Source of the DNA: CAVTRI01 sp963737075
GTDB taxonomy: Bacteria > Actinomycetota > Acidimicrobiia > Acidimicrobiales > Palsa-688
Direction: 5' to 3'
Length of the DNA stretch: 64,000 nucleotides
NCBI GenBank assembly: GCA_963737075.1
Contig: CAVTRI010000001.1
Span: forward strand, 1,178,001-1,242,000
Shown here: in pieces, positions 46,795 to 55,271 of the stretch
Numbering within the stretch: the stretch's first letter is position 1
Layout of the letters: each line of letters starts with the position of its first letter
Translations under genes and position numbers: made by a program
Notes under the pieces: model-generated
Told to the model about the DNA's origin: nothing
Databases searched by the model: none
Seen by the model: the letters and a program-made list of their open reading frames with translations, nothing else

Positions 46795-47763
46795 ATGGGC
46801 CCTCTCCCGAACCGACAACCACAGGTCCGACATCGCGCGGTCGCCGCGCTCGGGATGGTCATGGCTGCGATGGCGCTCGGGGCTGGCTGTGGGTCGTCGA
46901 CGAGCGGTACCGCAGGGGCGGCCTCGACGGGAAAGGGCGCGGTGTCGGTGGTGGCCGCGGAGAACGAGTACGGCGACGTCGCCTCCCAGATCGGCGGTCA
47001 ATACGTGCGGGTGTTCTCGGTGGAGTCCAACCCCAACACCGACCCGCACACGTACGAGGTCAGTCCACAGGTGGCGCAAAAGGTCGCTGGTGCCGCGCTG
47101 GTGATTCAGAACGGCGTGGGATACGACGACTACATGACCAAGATCGAGTCGGCTTCGGAGGATTCGAAGCGCAAGGTGATCAATGTGCAGCACCTGCTCG
47201 GCTTGCCGGACAGCACTCCCAACCCGCACTTGTGGTACGGGCCGACCACGATGCCCGCGGTCGCCAAGGCCATGGCCACGGACCTGGCGGCCTTGGATCC
47301 CGCGCACGCCAGCACCTTCGAGGCAAACGTCACCGTCTTCGACAACTCGCTCAAGCCCTGGTACGCGGCGATCGCCGCGTACAAGTCTGCATACCCCGGG
47401 GCCGCGGCCGGCACCACAGAGCCCGTCGCCGATGACCTGCTGCAGGCCATGGGCATCGACAACCTGACGCCCTTCGGATTCCAGGCCGACATCATGAACG
47501 GCACTGATCCCAGCCCCCAAGACATCGCCTTGGAAAACAGGTTCTTCACCAAGCATCAGGTGAAGGTGTTTTGCTACAACCAGCAAGTTGTCGACGCCCT
47601 GACCAGTTCGATTCGCCAGCACGCACAAACAGAAGGCGTGCCCGTCGTGGGGGTGTACGAGACCATGCCGACTCCCGGTTTTACGTATCAGTCGTGGATG
47701 CTGGCCGAGACCCAGGACATCCAGCGGGCCGTCGCCGATCACATCTCGACGCTGCACCTATGA
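46795..47763 (+). CDS. ZnuA-like metal-binding lipoprotein of an ABC importer
   Basis: 322 residues from ATG 46795. Signal AALGMVMAAMALGAGCGSS with a lipobox (LGAGC). Cluster A-I fold: VVAAENEYGDVASQIGGQYV; metal ligands in DPHTYEVSPQ and NPHLWYGPTT (His), and late acidic/His residues. It has no long His-rich loop, unlike many ZnuA proteins; that function may be supplied by the adjacent His-rich protein in the cytosol. Stop overlaps the ATPase start (ATGA). Confidence 0.85.
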   Translation: MGPLPNRQPQVRHRAVAALGMVMAAMALGAGCGSSTSGTAGAASTGKGAVSVVAAENEYGDVASQIGGQYVRVFSVESNPNTDPHTYEVSPQVAQKVAGAALVIQNGVGYDDYMTKIESASEDSKRKVINVQHLLGLPDSTPNPHLWYGPTTMPAVAKAMATDLAALDPAHASTFEANVTVFDNSLKPWYAAIAAYKSAYPGAAAGTTEPVADDLLQAMGIDNLTPFGFQADIMNGTDPSPQDIALENRFFTKHQVKVFCYNQQVVDALTSSIRQHAQTEGVPVVGVYETMPTPGFTYQSWMLAETQDIQRAVADHISTLHL

Positions 47764-48608
47764 CTGCGTCGATCCTCAACAACACGGCGAGCGTTTTGAC
47801 GGTCGAAGACGTCAGCGTCGCCATCGGTGGCCGTCAAATCCTCGACCGGGTGACCTTTACCGTGGGCGCCGGTCAGCTCACAGGGCTGATCGGATCCAAC
47901 GGGGCGGGCAAGACGACCCTCTTCCGGGTGATCCTGGGTCTGCGCCGCCCGTCTTCGGGGCGAGTTCGCCGGGCCGGACATCCGCTGGCGGGCCTCAATC
48001 GTTCGGTTGGGTACGTTCCCCAAAACGTGGCGATAGACGCCGACCTGCCGTTGCGGGCGCGCGACCTGGTGGCGCTCGGCGTGGACGGCAACCGCTTCGG
48101 CCTCCGACGCCGGTCGACCGCCTGCCGTCAGTTGGTCGACGAAATGCTGGCCGCCGTGGATGCCGAGGGTTTTGCCGACGCCCGGGTGGGCCGCTTGTCG
48201 GGCGGAGAGACCCAGCGCATCATGATCGCCCACGCGCTGGTCGGCCGCCCGGCCTTGCTACTGCTGGACGAGCCTCTCGCAAATCTGGACCTTCGCGCCG
48301 GAAAGGAGATCGTTGGCCTGTTGCACCGCATCAGCGTCGAACAGCGCATTGCCGTCTTGCTCTCGGCGCACGAAATGAACCCGCTGTTGCCGGTGATGGA
48401 CCGGGTCGTGTACTTGGCCGCCGGGCGTGCCGCCAGCGGCCGCACCGACGAGGTCATCCGCACCGACGTGCTGAGCCGCCTCTACGGCCACCCGGTGAAG
48501 GTCGTCCGTGTCGGCGGCCGCGTGCTCGTGGTCGCTGGTGACGACATTCCCGAGGAAGCGGTCGACGGCTCGCTCATCCTGAACGGCTCTGTCCTCGAGG
48601 TCGGCTGA
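47760..48608 (+). CDS. ZnuC-like ABC transporter ATP-binding protein
   Basis: 282 residues. Walker A GSNGAGKTTLF, signature LSGGETQRIMIAHAL, Walker B LLLLDEPLANLD, switch His in LLSAHEMNPLL. The C-terminal ~60 residues (DVLSRLYGHPVKVVRVGGRVLVV) are a short metal-importer type extension. Its ATG overlaps the lipoprotein gene stop; one ATPase for two permease genes. Confidence 0.9.
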   Translation: MTASILNNTASVLTVEDVSVAIGGRQILDRVTFTVGAGQLTGLIGSNGAGKTTLFRVILGLRRPSSGRVRRAGHPLAGLNRSVGYVPQNVAIDADLPLRARDLVALGVDGNRFGLRRRSTACRQLVDEMLAAVDAEGFADARVGRLSGGETQRIMIAHALVGRPALLLLDEPLANLDLRAGKEIVGLLHRISVEQRIAVLLSAHEMNPLLPVMDRVVYLAAGRAASGRTDEVIRTDVLSRLYGHPVKVVRVGGRVLVVAGDDIPEEAVDGSLILNGSVLEVG

Positions 48609-48609
48609 A

Positions 48610-49491
48610 ATGAGGTGGCTGTTCGCAGCCGGCTTCTTCGCCAGCGGGCAGGTCCATACCGCGCTGGTCATCGGTGGCGTGGCCGCTTTGGTGTCCGCCG
48701 TCGTCGGCGTGTTCACGGTGCTGCGCGGGCAGTCGTTCGGCGGCCACACCCTCACCGAATCGTCTGCCACCGGTGGTTCGGCCGCCACGCTGGCTGCGGT
48801 CAACCCGCTGTTGGGTTTTATCGTGGGCGCTGTCGCCGGGGCGGGAGCGATGGAAGCGGTTGGCGTGCGCCAGGCCCGGGGTCGCGACCTGGCGACCGGG
48901 ATCGTGCTCGCGGGATCGATCGGGCTCGCGGCGCTGTTTCTTTACCTCAATACCAGCCGGATGGCGACGACAGGAGCGCCCCAGCAGATCCTGTTCGGGT
49001 CGATCTTCGCCACCGTCCACGGCACAATGCCGATCACGGCCGGCTTCAGCGTGGCCGCGTTGGCCATCGTCGCCGTCATTCACCGGCCCTTGATGCTCAG
49101 CACCGTCAGCCCCGACCTGGCCGCCGCGCGAGGGATCCCGGTCCGGGCCGTGGGCATGGCGTACATGCTGGCCCTGGCATTTGCCGTTGGCCTGTCGTCG
49201 CTGACCATCGGCGCTCTCTTGTCCACTGCGTTGCTCATCGGACCTCCGGCCACGGCGGTACGGATGACCAAGCGGCTCGGGTCAGCGCTCGTCGCCGCCA
49301 GCGGCATCGGCGTAGCCGCCACGTGGATAGGAGTGCTGCTCGCTTACGACAGCACCGGATGGTTCAGGGGGCACGAAGGCTTGCCGGTGAGCTTCTTCAT
49401 CGTGGTCGTGGTCTTGGCCGCCTATGTGCTGTTGGGCCTCGTGCCTTCCGGCCTTCCTCGGCGCCGCGCGTCGGGAACTCCTGGAGGTTGA
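48610..49491 (+). CDS. ZnuB-like metal ABC permease, first copy
   Basis: 293 residues, ~8 helices. The family pattern HTALVIGGVAALVSAVVGVFTVLRGQSFGGHTLTESSATGG (ABC-3 family), and HRPLMLSTVSPDLAAARGIPVRAVGMAYMLALAFAV near the coupling helix. Starts one base after the ATPase stop. Its near twin follows directly. Confidence 0.9.
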   Translation: MRWLFAAGFFASGQVHTALVIGGVAALVSAVVGVFTVLRGQSFGGHTLTESSATGGSAATLAAVNPLLGFIVGAVAGAGAMEAVGVRQARGRDLATGIVLAGSIGLAALFLYLNTSRMATTGAPQQILFGSIFATVHGTMPITAGFSVAALAIVAVIHRPLMLSTVSPDLAAARGIPVRAVGMAYMLALAFAVGLSSLTIGALLSTALLIGPPATAVRMTKRLGSALVAASGIGVAATWIGVLLAYDSTGWFRGHEGLPVSFFIVVVVLAAYVLLGLVPSGLPRRRASGTPGG

Positions 49492-49497
49492 TGGCCG

Positions 49498-50319
49498 GTG
49501 TTTTCGGGATTCATGAGCAACGCCTGGATCGTGGCGACCATCGTGGCCGTCGTGGCGGGCGTGGTGGGGTTTTTTGTCGTCCTGCGGGGCCAAGCCTTCG
49601 CCGCTCACGCCATCCCCCAAGGAGCGTTCGCGGGCGCCGCGGGAGCCGCCCTCCTCGGGATCAACGCCCTCGTGGGGATGGGCGTGTTCGCGTTGCTCGC
49701 GGCGCTCGGGATCCGCGCGCTCGGCCGGCGCGGCCGCCACGACGTGGCCACCGCCCTCGCATTGGTCGTCCTGCTCGCCCTTGGTGCCGCGTTCTTGAGC
49801 CGTACCACTGCCTACGCCCCTCAGGTCTTCTCGTTGCTGTTCGGCGAGGTGCTCGGTGTGAGCACGACCGAGCTGATCCCTGTTGTCGTGCTAGGCGCCG
49901 CCTGCATCCTCGCCGTCGCCGTCGCATACCGGCCGCTCCTGCTGTCGACCTCGGTCCCTGACATCGCCGCCGCGCACGGCGTGCGCACCGGCGTGATCGA
50001 AGCGCTCTTCCTCGTCATCCTGGCTGTCGCGACCGCGATGGCCCTTCCCGTTGTCGGCACTCTCCTGATCTTCAGCCTCCTGATCGGACCGCCGGCGGCC
50101 GCCCGCGCCGTCACGGCCCGGCCCGGCCGCGCCATCGCCATCTCGGTCGCCGTTGCCCTCGCCACCGTGTGGACGGCCATCGCGGCGTCGTATCTGACCA
50201 ATTGGCCCATCGGGTTCTTCGTCGGCTCGCTCAGCGTCGTTGCCTACGGCCTCGGTCGGGCGTGGGCCGGCTGGGGCACCGGACGGTGGGGTTTCAGGAT
50301 TTTTTCAACCGGCCCCTAA
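49498..50319 (+). CDS. ZnuB-like metal ABC permease, second copy
   Basis: 273 residues from GTG 49498, with GGAGG 9 bases upstream inside the end of the first permease gene. VAGVVGFFVVLRGQAFAAHAIPQGAFAGAAGAALLG, YRPLLLSTSVPDIAAAHGVRTGVIEALFLVILAVATAM follow the same plan as copy 1. Two different permeases with one ATPase suggest a heterodimeric channel, or two alternative homodimers. Confidence 0.9.
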   Translation: MFSGFMSNAWIVATIVAVVAGVVGFFVVLRGQAFAAHAIPQGAFAGAAGAALLGINALVGMGVFALLAALGIRALGRRGRHDVATALALVVLLALGAAFLSRTTAYAPQVFSLLFGEVLGVSTTELIPVVVLGAACILAVAVAYRPLLLSTSVPDIAAAHGVRTGVIEALFLVILAVATAMALPVVGTLLIFSLLIGPPAAARAVTARPGRAIAISVAVALATVWTAIAASYLTNWPIGFFVGSLSVVAYGLGRAWAGWGTGRWGFRIFSTGP

Positions 50320-50382
50320 TCGCCTCACAGTAAGCCGGTCGATACTGATCCTTGATTTCAGTCTGCGACAAGGACGAGTGTG

Positions 50383-52056
50383 ATGAGCGAAACCTTTGGA
50401 TCCAGCCTCCCGGAAGGGCGCGACGGCGGCTCTGCCGGCCCCGATCCCGCCGTGCCGGCCGGCCCCGCCGGTGTCAGCCCGGCTACTCCGGGCGCGCCCG
50501 GCGACGGCGAGATCGTCGGTCCGGCGGATGCCGCTTCGGGCCAACCGGAGGCCGGCCCGGGCATCTGGGGGGCTCCTCCTGCGTCGTCGGCGAGCGAACC
50601 CGGGGCTTGGCCGTCTCAACCGGCCGGCGGATGGCATCAGGCGTCCAGCGGGTACGGCCCGGGGGGACCGGGCCAGGGCGGCTACCATCCCGGCGGTCCG
50701 TGGTGGGGCGCGCCTGGATGGGGCCCGACGGCGTCTACCTCCCAACCGCCGCGCCGGCGCTACAAGCTTCTGCGGCCGCTGGCAGGTGGCGCCCTCATCG
50801 CCGGTGTCGCTGCTGCAGGCATCGGCATCGGCCACGCCGCGTGGCCCACTACCTCCTCCGCGTCGCCAGCCGCCGCCTCCTCACCGGGCTCGTCGGCTGG
50901 GGGCTCGAGCGGCTCGGGAAGCTCGAGCAACCCGTTCGGAGGCTCAGGGAACTCGACGAACCCGTTCGGCGGTTCGGGCGGCAACTTCTTCGGGGGTGGT
51001 GGTTCGGGCAGTGGAGGGTCATCGGAGGGCACCGGTGGACCTTCGAACGTGAGCTCCATCGCCGCCAAAGTCGATCCCGCCCTGGTGGACATCAACGTCG
51101 GCTTCAACTACCAGCAGGCGTCAGGCGCCGGTACGGGGATCGTGCTCACATCAAACGGCGAAGTCCTCACGAACAATCATGTCATCGAAGGGGCCACCTC
51201 CATCAGCGTGACTGACATCGGCAACGGCAAGACGTACAGCGCCACCGTGGTCGGCTACGACGCCGCCGAGGATGTAGCCGTGTTGCAGCTCAAGGACGCC
51301 TCCGGCCTGCAAACGGCCCAAATCGGAGACTCTTCGAAAGTCGCCATCGGCGACGGAGTGGTCGCCATCGGCAACGCGGGCGGCACTGGCGGCACCCCGA
51401 GCGCCGCGGGTGGTTCGATCACAGGCGTCAACCAGGCGATCACGGCCAGCGACGAGCTCAGTGGGACCAGCGAGAACCTCAGCGGTCTCCTCGAGACCAA
51501 CGCCGACGTGCAAGCTGGGGACTCCGGCGGCTCGTTGGTCAACAGCTCCGGCCAGGTCATCGGGATGGACACCGCTGGATCGCAGGGCTACTCACTCAGC
51601 TCCCAGGCCAACCAGGGATACGCGGTTCCCATCAATAAGGCTCTCTCCATAGCGGCACAGATCGAGGCCGGAAAGAGCTCAGCCACGGTTCACGTCGGTC
51701 CCACGGCCTTTCTCGGGGTCCTCCTCTCGTCGTCCGGATCTTCGGGTAGCGGCTCGCCTGGCGGCTCGTTCGGCTACGGCTCGGACGATCCCTTCGGCGG
51801 CCAGTCAAACGGCGGTTCGACGGCGAGCGGAGCCGCCGTGAGCGGTGCTGTCAGCGGAAGCGCGGCCTCGCAAATCGGTCTGGCCCAAGGCGATGTCATC
51901 ACCTCGTTCGACGCGCACACCGTCAGCTCCGCGTCCGACCTGGGTACCCTCATGCAGAGCCACAAGCCGGGCGACAGCGTGCAAATCGGATGGACCGACT
52001 CGTCCGGACAGCCTCACACCGCGACGGTCACGCTCGGGAGCGGACCGGCTCAATAG
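50383..52056 (+). CDS. Membrane-anchored trypsin-like (HtrA/DegP-type) serine protease with PDZ domain
   Basis: 557 residues. A Pro/Gly/Ala-rich cytosolic tail (1-~122), one membrane helix (LLRPLAGGALIAGVAAAGIGIG, ~127-150), a Ser/Gly linker with repeated NPFGGSG (~150-222), the protease (~224-420) and a PDZ domain (~435-555) with its own Gly/Ser insertion. Triad: His in NNHVIEG (~266), Asp in AAEDVAVL (~297), Ser in QAGDSGGSLV (~381). This is the usual actinobacterial layout. It degrades or senses misfolded exported proteins. ATG 50383 preferred over GTG 50380. Confidence 0.92.
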   Translation: MSETFGSSLPEGRDGGSAGPDPAVPAGPAGVSPATPGAPGDGEIVGPADAASGQPEAGPGIWGAPPASSASEPGAWPSQPAGGWHQASSGYGPGGPGQGGYHPGGPWWGAPGWGPTASTSQPPRRRYKLLRPLAGGALIAGVAAAGIGIGHAAWPTTSSASPAAASSPGSSAGGSSGSGSSSNPFGGSGNSTNPFGGSGGNFFGGGGSGSGGSSEGTGGPSNVSSIAAKVDPALVDINVGFNYQQASGAGTGIVLTSNGEVLTNNHVIEGATSISVTDIGNGKTYSATVVGYDAAEDVAVLQLKDASGLQTAQIGDSSKVAIGDGVVAIGNAGGTGGTPSAAGGSITGVNQAITASDELSGTSENLSGLLETNADVQAGDSGGSLVNSSGQVIGMDTAGSQGYSLSSQANQGYAVPINKALSIAAQIEAGKSSATVHVGPTAFLGVLLSSSGSSGSGSPGGSFGYGSDDPFGGQSNGGSTASGAAVSGAVSGSAASQIGLAQGDVITSFDAHTVSSASDLGTLMQSHKPGDSVQIGWTDSSGQPHTATVTLGSGPAQ

Positions 52057-52191
52057 ACCTACGCTCATGCGGCGTGGTGCCTCCTCGCGCCACAGGCTGT
52101 CAGATGGCGCGGACGTTTGCAAACGTCAGTCCACGAGAACCCTCTGTGTGGGTGAGCGTCACCCCGGTCCGCCTTGGGTACAACTCGCAGT

Positions 52192-52404
52192 ATGAGTGGC
52201 GAACAGGACCGCACCCCGGACCGAACGGCTTCCAGAGCCGAGAGACTCCTTCCGGAAGAGCAGCGGGCGGGTGTGGATGATCCCCAGCGTCAGGCGGAGG
52301 CGGTGCTCGAGGAGTCCGACGTCCGTCAAGACGACCGTTCGGCGGCTCCCGATACCGTCTTGGAGAAGCGTGATTCCGCCGAAACGGTGCCCGAAACTGA
52401 TTGA
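52192..52404 (+). CDS. Small acidic hydrophilic protein, conserved type
   Basis: 70 residues, rich in Glu, Asp, Arg and Pro, predicted disordered: ERLLPEEQRAGVDDPQRQAE then AVLEESDVRQDD. I recall the pattern LLPEE-A-G-DDPEAQA-AILEESEERT in small actinobacterial proteins, so it is probably real. Function unknown. Its stop lies within the -35 element of the PadR gene. Confidence 0.6.
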   Translation: MSGEQDRTPDRTASRAERLLPEEQRAGVDDPQRQAEAVLEESDVRQDDRSAAPDTVLEKRDSAETVPETD

Positions 52405-52440
52405 CAGCGCTGCCGCCTATACCTAGAATAGCTAGGTATG
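52401..52440 (+). promoter_or_regulatory. Leaderless promoter with PadR-type operator
   Basis: TTGACA (52401-52406), a 17-base spacer, TAGAAT (52424-52429), and the ATG at 52438, eight bases after the -10, give a near-ideal leaderless promoter. ATACCTAG-AATAG-CTAGGTAT (52419-52439) is a perfect 8-bp inverted repeat covering the -10 and the start codon, so the regulator can block its own transcription. Confidence 0.85.
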
Positions 52441-52779
52441 CGGGATGTCAACGTGCGGGGACACCTGGATTTGTTGCTCTTGCAGGTACTCTCGGCTGGC
52501 CCCGCTCATGGGTACGCGGTGATCACGTCCTTGCGCCAGCGATCCGATGGTATGTTCGACCTCCCCGAGGGCACGGTGTACCCGGCGCTGCACCGGCTGG
52601 AGGCCGCCGGCCTGCTGGCGAGCGACTGGGCTCGGGTCGATGGGCGGCGTCGCCGCGTGTACCGGCTCACGGCTGCCGGCCGGGCGGCGACGCTGTCGGA
52701 GCGGCGCGAGTGGAGGTCGTTGGTGGCGGCGGTGGACGCTGTGTTGCAGGGGCCGGCCGTGGCCGGGGCGCGGGCGTGA
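52438..52779 (+). CDS. PadR-family transcriptional regulator
   Basis: 113 residues. LDLLLLQVLSAGPAHGYAVITSLRQRSDGMFDLPEGTVYPALHRLEAAGLLASDW, RRRVYRLTAAGRAAT is the complete PadR winged helix; the C-terminal helix for dimerisation is short. The stop overlaps the next start (GTGA), so it is translated with the HAAS-type membrane protein. Confidence 0.92.
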   Translation: MRDVNVRGHLDLLLLQVLSAGPAHGYAVITSLRQRSDGMFDLPEGTVYPALHRLEAAGLLASDWARVDGRRRRVYRLTAAGRAATLSERREWRSLVAAVDAVLQGPAVAGARA

Positions 52780-53558
52780 CGCCGGGCGCCGACAGCCCGG
52801 TCGAGGCCTATCTCGACCACCTGCTTGCCGAGTTGACGGTGGCTACAAACGGGGATCTGCGCCGGGTACGGCATCTCGTGGCCGAGGCGGAGGGGCATCT
52901 GTGGGATGCGACCGCGGCCGGCGTCGCTGACGGACTGCCGCCGGCGGCCGCGGAGGCGGAGGCGGTGGCGAGGTTCGGGCCCTCTCGATCGTTTGCCGTC
53001 GCCGAGGTCCGGCACCGGCGTTCCCTGCGTGACGTGCTCGCGGGCTGTGTGGTCTCGGGATGGTGGTTGGGCGCCGTGGGCGCGATCGCGGTCGGCGCCA
53101 GCGGGCTGCTGGCGTGGATCGTGACGGCGCTCGGGGGACAAGCGTTCACCGCCGGTCCGGCCCCGCGTTCGGCTCTTGACCCCGCGGACTGCGCCCGATG
53201 GATGGCCGGGTCGCACGCGTCGACATGTGCTCAGGCGGCCATCGCGGACTGGGCACACGACACGGTGCTGCTTCGCATCGGATTCGGGATCCTCGGGTTG
53301 CTGGCCCTGGGCGCTTGGTGGGTGTGGCGCCGGGCCCGGCCGGCCGCCGAGGCGTTGCCCCAAGTGGTGGTGGACGCGGTGGCGGTTACGGTGTTCGGGG
53401 CCGCTGCCTTGTGGCTAGCCGGTCAAACCATTGACAGCCTGGTCGTCTCGTCTGGCCGCGGCGCCGGGCAGTGGCTGGCCGCCGCCCCGGTGGCCCTGGT
53501 CGTGGTCGGCGCCTTCGCGGCGCGGTTGCTCCGCCAGCTTCGAGCGGCGCCGGCCTAG
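52776..53558 (+). CDS. HAAS/DUF1700-like membrane protein partner of PadR
   Basis: 260 residues from GTG 52776. The N-terminal ~90 residues (VEAYLDHLLAELTVATNGDLRRVRHLVAEAEGHLWDATAAGVADGLPPAAAEAEAV, read in parts) form a HAAS-like helical domain (typical E-x-HL-D..G-x-x-A-x-A-A-FG-P). Helices follow: WWLGAVGAIAVGASGLLAWIV, IGFGILGLLALGAWWVW, AVAVTVFGAAALWLAG, AAPVALVVVGAFAARL. PadR-HAAS pairs often control a membrane process through the PadR protein. Confidence 0.8.
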   Translation: MTPGADSPVEAYLDHLLAELTVATNGDLRRVRHLVAEAEGHLWDATAAGVADGLPPAAAEAEAVARFGPSRSFAVAEVRHRRSLRDVLAGCVVSGWWLGAVGAIAVGASGLLAWIVTALGGQAFTAGPAPRSALDPADCARWMAGSHASTCAQAAIADWAHDTVLLRIGFGILGLLALGAWWVWRRARPAAEALPQVVVDAVAVTVFGAAALWLAGQTIDSLVVSSGRGAGQWLAAAPVALVVVGAFAARLLRQLRAAPA

Positions 53559-53573
53559 CGACGCCCCGCGGCA

Positions 53574-55214
53574 GTGGGCACTTACGAGCTGCTGGGCAAG
53601 GTCGGGTTGCCCGCCGCTGTGTCGGAGCTGGCGGCACAGCGATGGGATGCCATTGTCGTCGGAGGTGGGCACAACGGGCTGACGGCCGCCGCCTACCTGG
53701 CCCGAGCCGGGCGCCGGGTGCTCGTCCTCGAACGGCGCGACAGTCTGGGTGGGGCGTGCACCCTCGAGGAACCGTTTACCGACGGGGTGTCGGGGTCGGG
53801 GCGGCAGGAGCTGGGCGGGGCAGCAGGGCCCGGGCCGCAAGCGCGTACTTGGCTCGTCAGCCCGTGCGCCTATGTGGTGGGTCTCCTGCATCCCCTCGTG
53901 GTCGAGGAGCTCGAGCTGCGCCGGCGGGGATACCGGGTGACGGTGGTCGACCCACACCTGTGGTGTCCTTTCTCCGACGGGACGTCCATCGCCCTCTGGG
54001 AGGACCCGGATCGGAGCAGCCGGGCGGTCGCCAAGCTGTCGCCGGGAGACGCGGACGGCTATCGGCGCTACAACGCCTTGTTCAACCGGATACGCCGCAA
54101 GTTGCGCGCCGGCAACCGCGACACCTGGGTGGGGGATGCGCCCGACCGTCCGGAGCTGGAAGAGCTCCTGGCGGGCGACTCTGAGGCGTTGGAAGTGCTG
54201 TTCGAGCAGTCGATTGCGGATGTAGTCGAGCGCCATGTTCGCGACGAGCGGCTGCGCACGGCTCTGCACGGGCAAGGCATCATCGGGACCTACGCCGGCC
54301 CGCGCGACAAGGGCACTGCGGCCATCCATGTGATGCACGCCTCCGGCACCTTGGAAGGACAAGCCGGCGCGTGGGGCTACGTCGAAGGTGGCATGGGCCG
54401 GGTGTCGTTCGTTCTGGCGGACGCCGCCATCGAGGCGGGTGCAGTCGTGGCCGCTGGCGTGGAGGTGGTCTCGCTGGCCCCCGGGGAGGGCGTCGTGCTC
54501 GAAGGGGGTGACACGATTCGAGCGCCCGTGGTGGTGTCCAACGCAGATCCCAAGCGAACGGTGGCGTTGTGTTCCGACGGTGTGCCGAAAGGGTTCCGGT
54601 CCCGGGCGGATTCGTGGCGAAGCGAGAGCCCGGTCCTCAAAGTCAACTGCGGGCTCTCTCGGCTGCCGGCATTTCCTCAAGCGGCGGAAGGGGTGGTGCC
54701 GCAACGCGCGATGGTGACCATCTCGACGGGGATCGACGCCACCCAGGCCGCGTTTGAGGACAGCCGGCGGGGCGCGCCGTCACCGGCGTGGTGCGAGCTG
54801 TACTTCCACACCGCGTACGATCCCTCGGTGGCACCTCCGGGTCGGCATGCAATGAGCGTGTTCGCCCAGTACGTCCCGTACACCCTTGCTGCCGGCGATT
54901 GGGACACACGGCGAGAGGCAATCGGGGACCTGGCCATCGATGCGATTGCCGCCTATTCGCCAGACGTCGCCGATTGCATCCTGCACCGCCAGGTGCTGGC
55001 TCCGCCGGATGTGGAGAAGAGGATCGGCCTTACCGGCGGCCACATTTTCCAAGGCGAGTGCCTGCCCGACCAGATGTGGGATCGCCGCTTTTCGCCCCGC
55101 ACCCCGGTCCCGGGCCTGTATCTGTGTGGGGCGGGGACCCATCCCGGGGGCAGCGTGATAGCGATCAACGGCCGGAACGCGGCGATGGCGGTGTTGGCAG
55201 ACACCCGGAGATGA
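53574..55214 (+). CDS. PYROXD2/carotenoid-isomerase-like FAD oxidoreductase
   Basis: 546 residues from GTG 53574. Dinucleotide fold DAIVVGGGHNGLTAAAYLARAGRRVLVLERRDSLGGACT (GGGHNGL) and AHVMHASGTLEGQAGAWGYVEGGMGRVSFVLADAA, then GLYLCGAGTHPGGSVIAINGRNAAMAVL near the C terminus. This is the phytoene-desaturase-like NAD(P)/FAD family close to PYROXD2. Substrate unknown. A 25-residue Gly-rich insertion follows the first motif (GVSGSGRQELGGAAGPGPQA). Stands alone. Confidence 0.88.
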   Translation: MGTYELLGKVGLPAAVSELAAQRWDAIVVGGGHNGLTAAAYLARAGRRVLVLERRDSLGGACTLEEPFTDGVSGSGRQELGGAAGPGPQARTWLVSPCAYVVGLLHPLVVEELELRRRGYRVTVVDPHLWCPFSDGTSIALWEDPDRSSRAVAKLSPGDADGYRRYNALFNRIRRKLRAGNRDTWVGDAPDRPELEELLAGDSEALEVLFEQSIADVVERHVRDERLRTALHGQGIIGTYAGPRDKGTAAIHVMHASGTLEGQAGAWGYVEGGMGRVSFVLADAAIEAGAVVAAGVEVVSLAPGEGVVLEGGDTIRAPVVVSNADPKRTVALCSDGVPKGFRSRADSWRSESPVLKVNCGLSRLPAFPQAAEGVVPQRAMVTISTGIDATQAAFEDSRRGAPSPAWCELYFHTAYDPSVAPPGRHAMSVFAQYVPYTLAAGDWDTRREAIGDLAIDAIAAYSPDVADCILHRQVLAPPDVEKRIGLTGGHIFQGECLPDQMWDRRFSPRTPVPGLYLCGAGTHPGGSVIAINGRNAAMAVLADTRR

Positions 55215-55271
55215 GGTTCAGGGCTGCCCGCGCGCATTGCACGTGACGGCCGGAACCTACCATCGCCTTCG

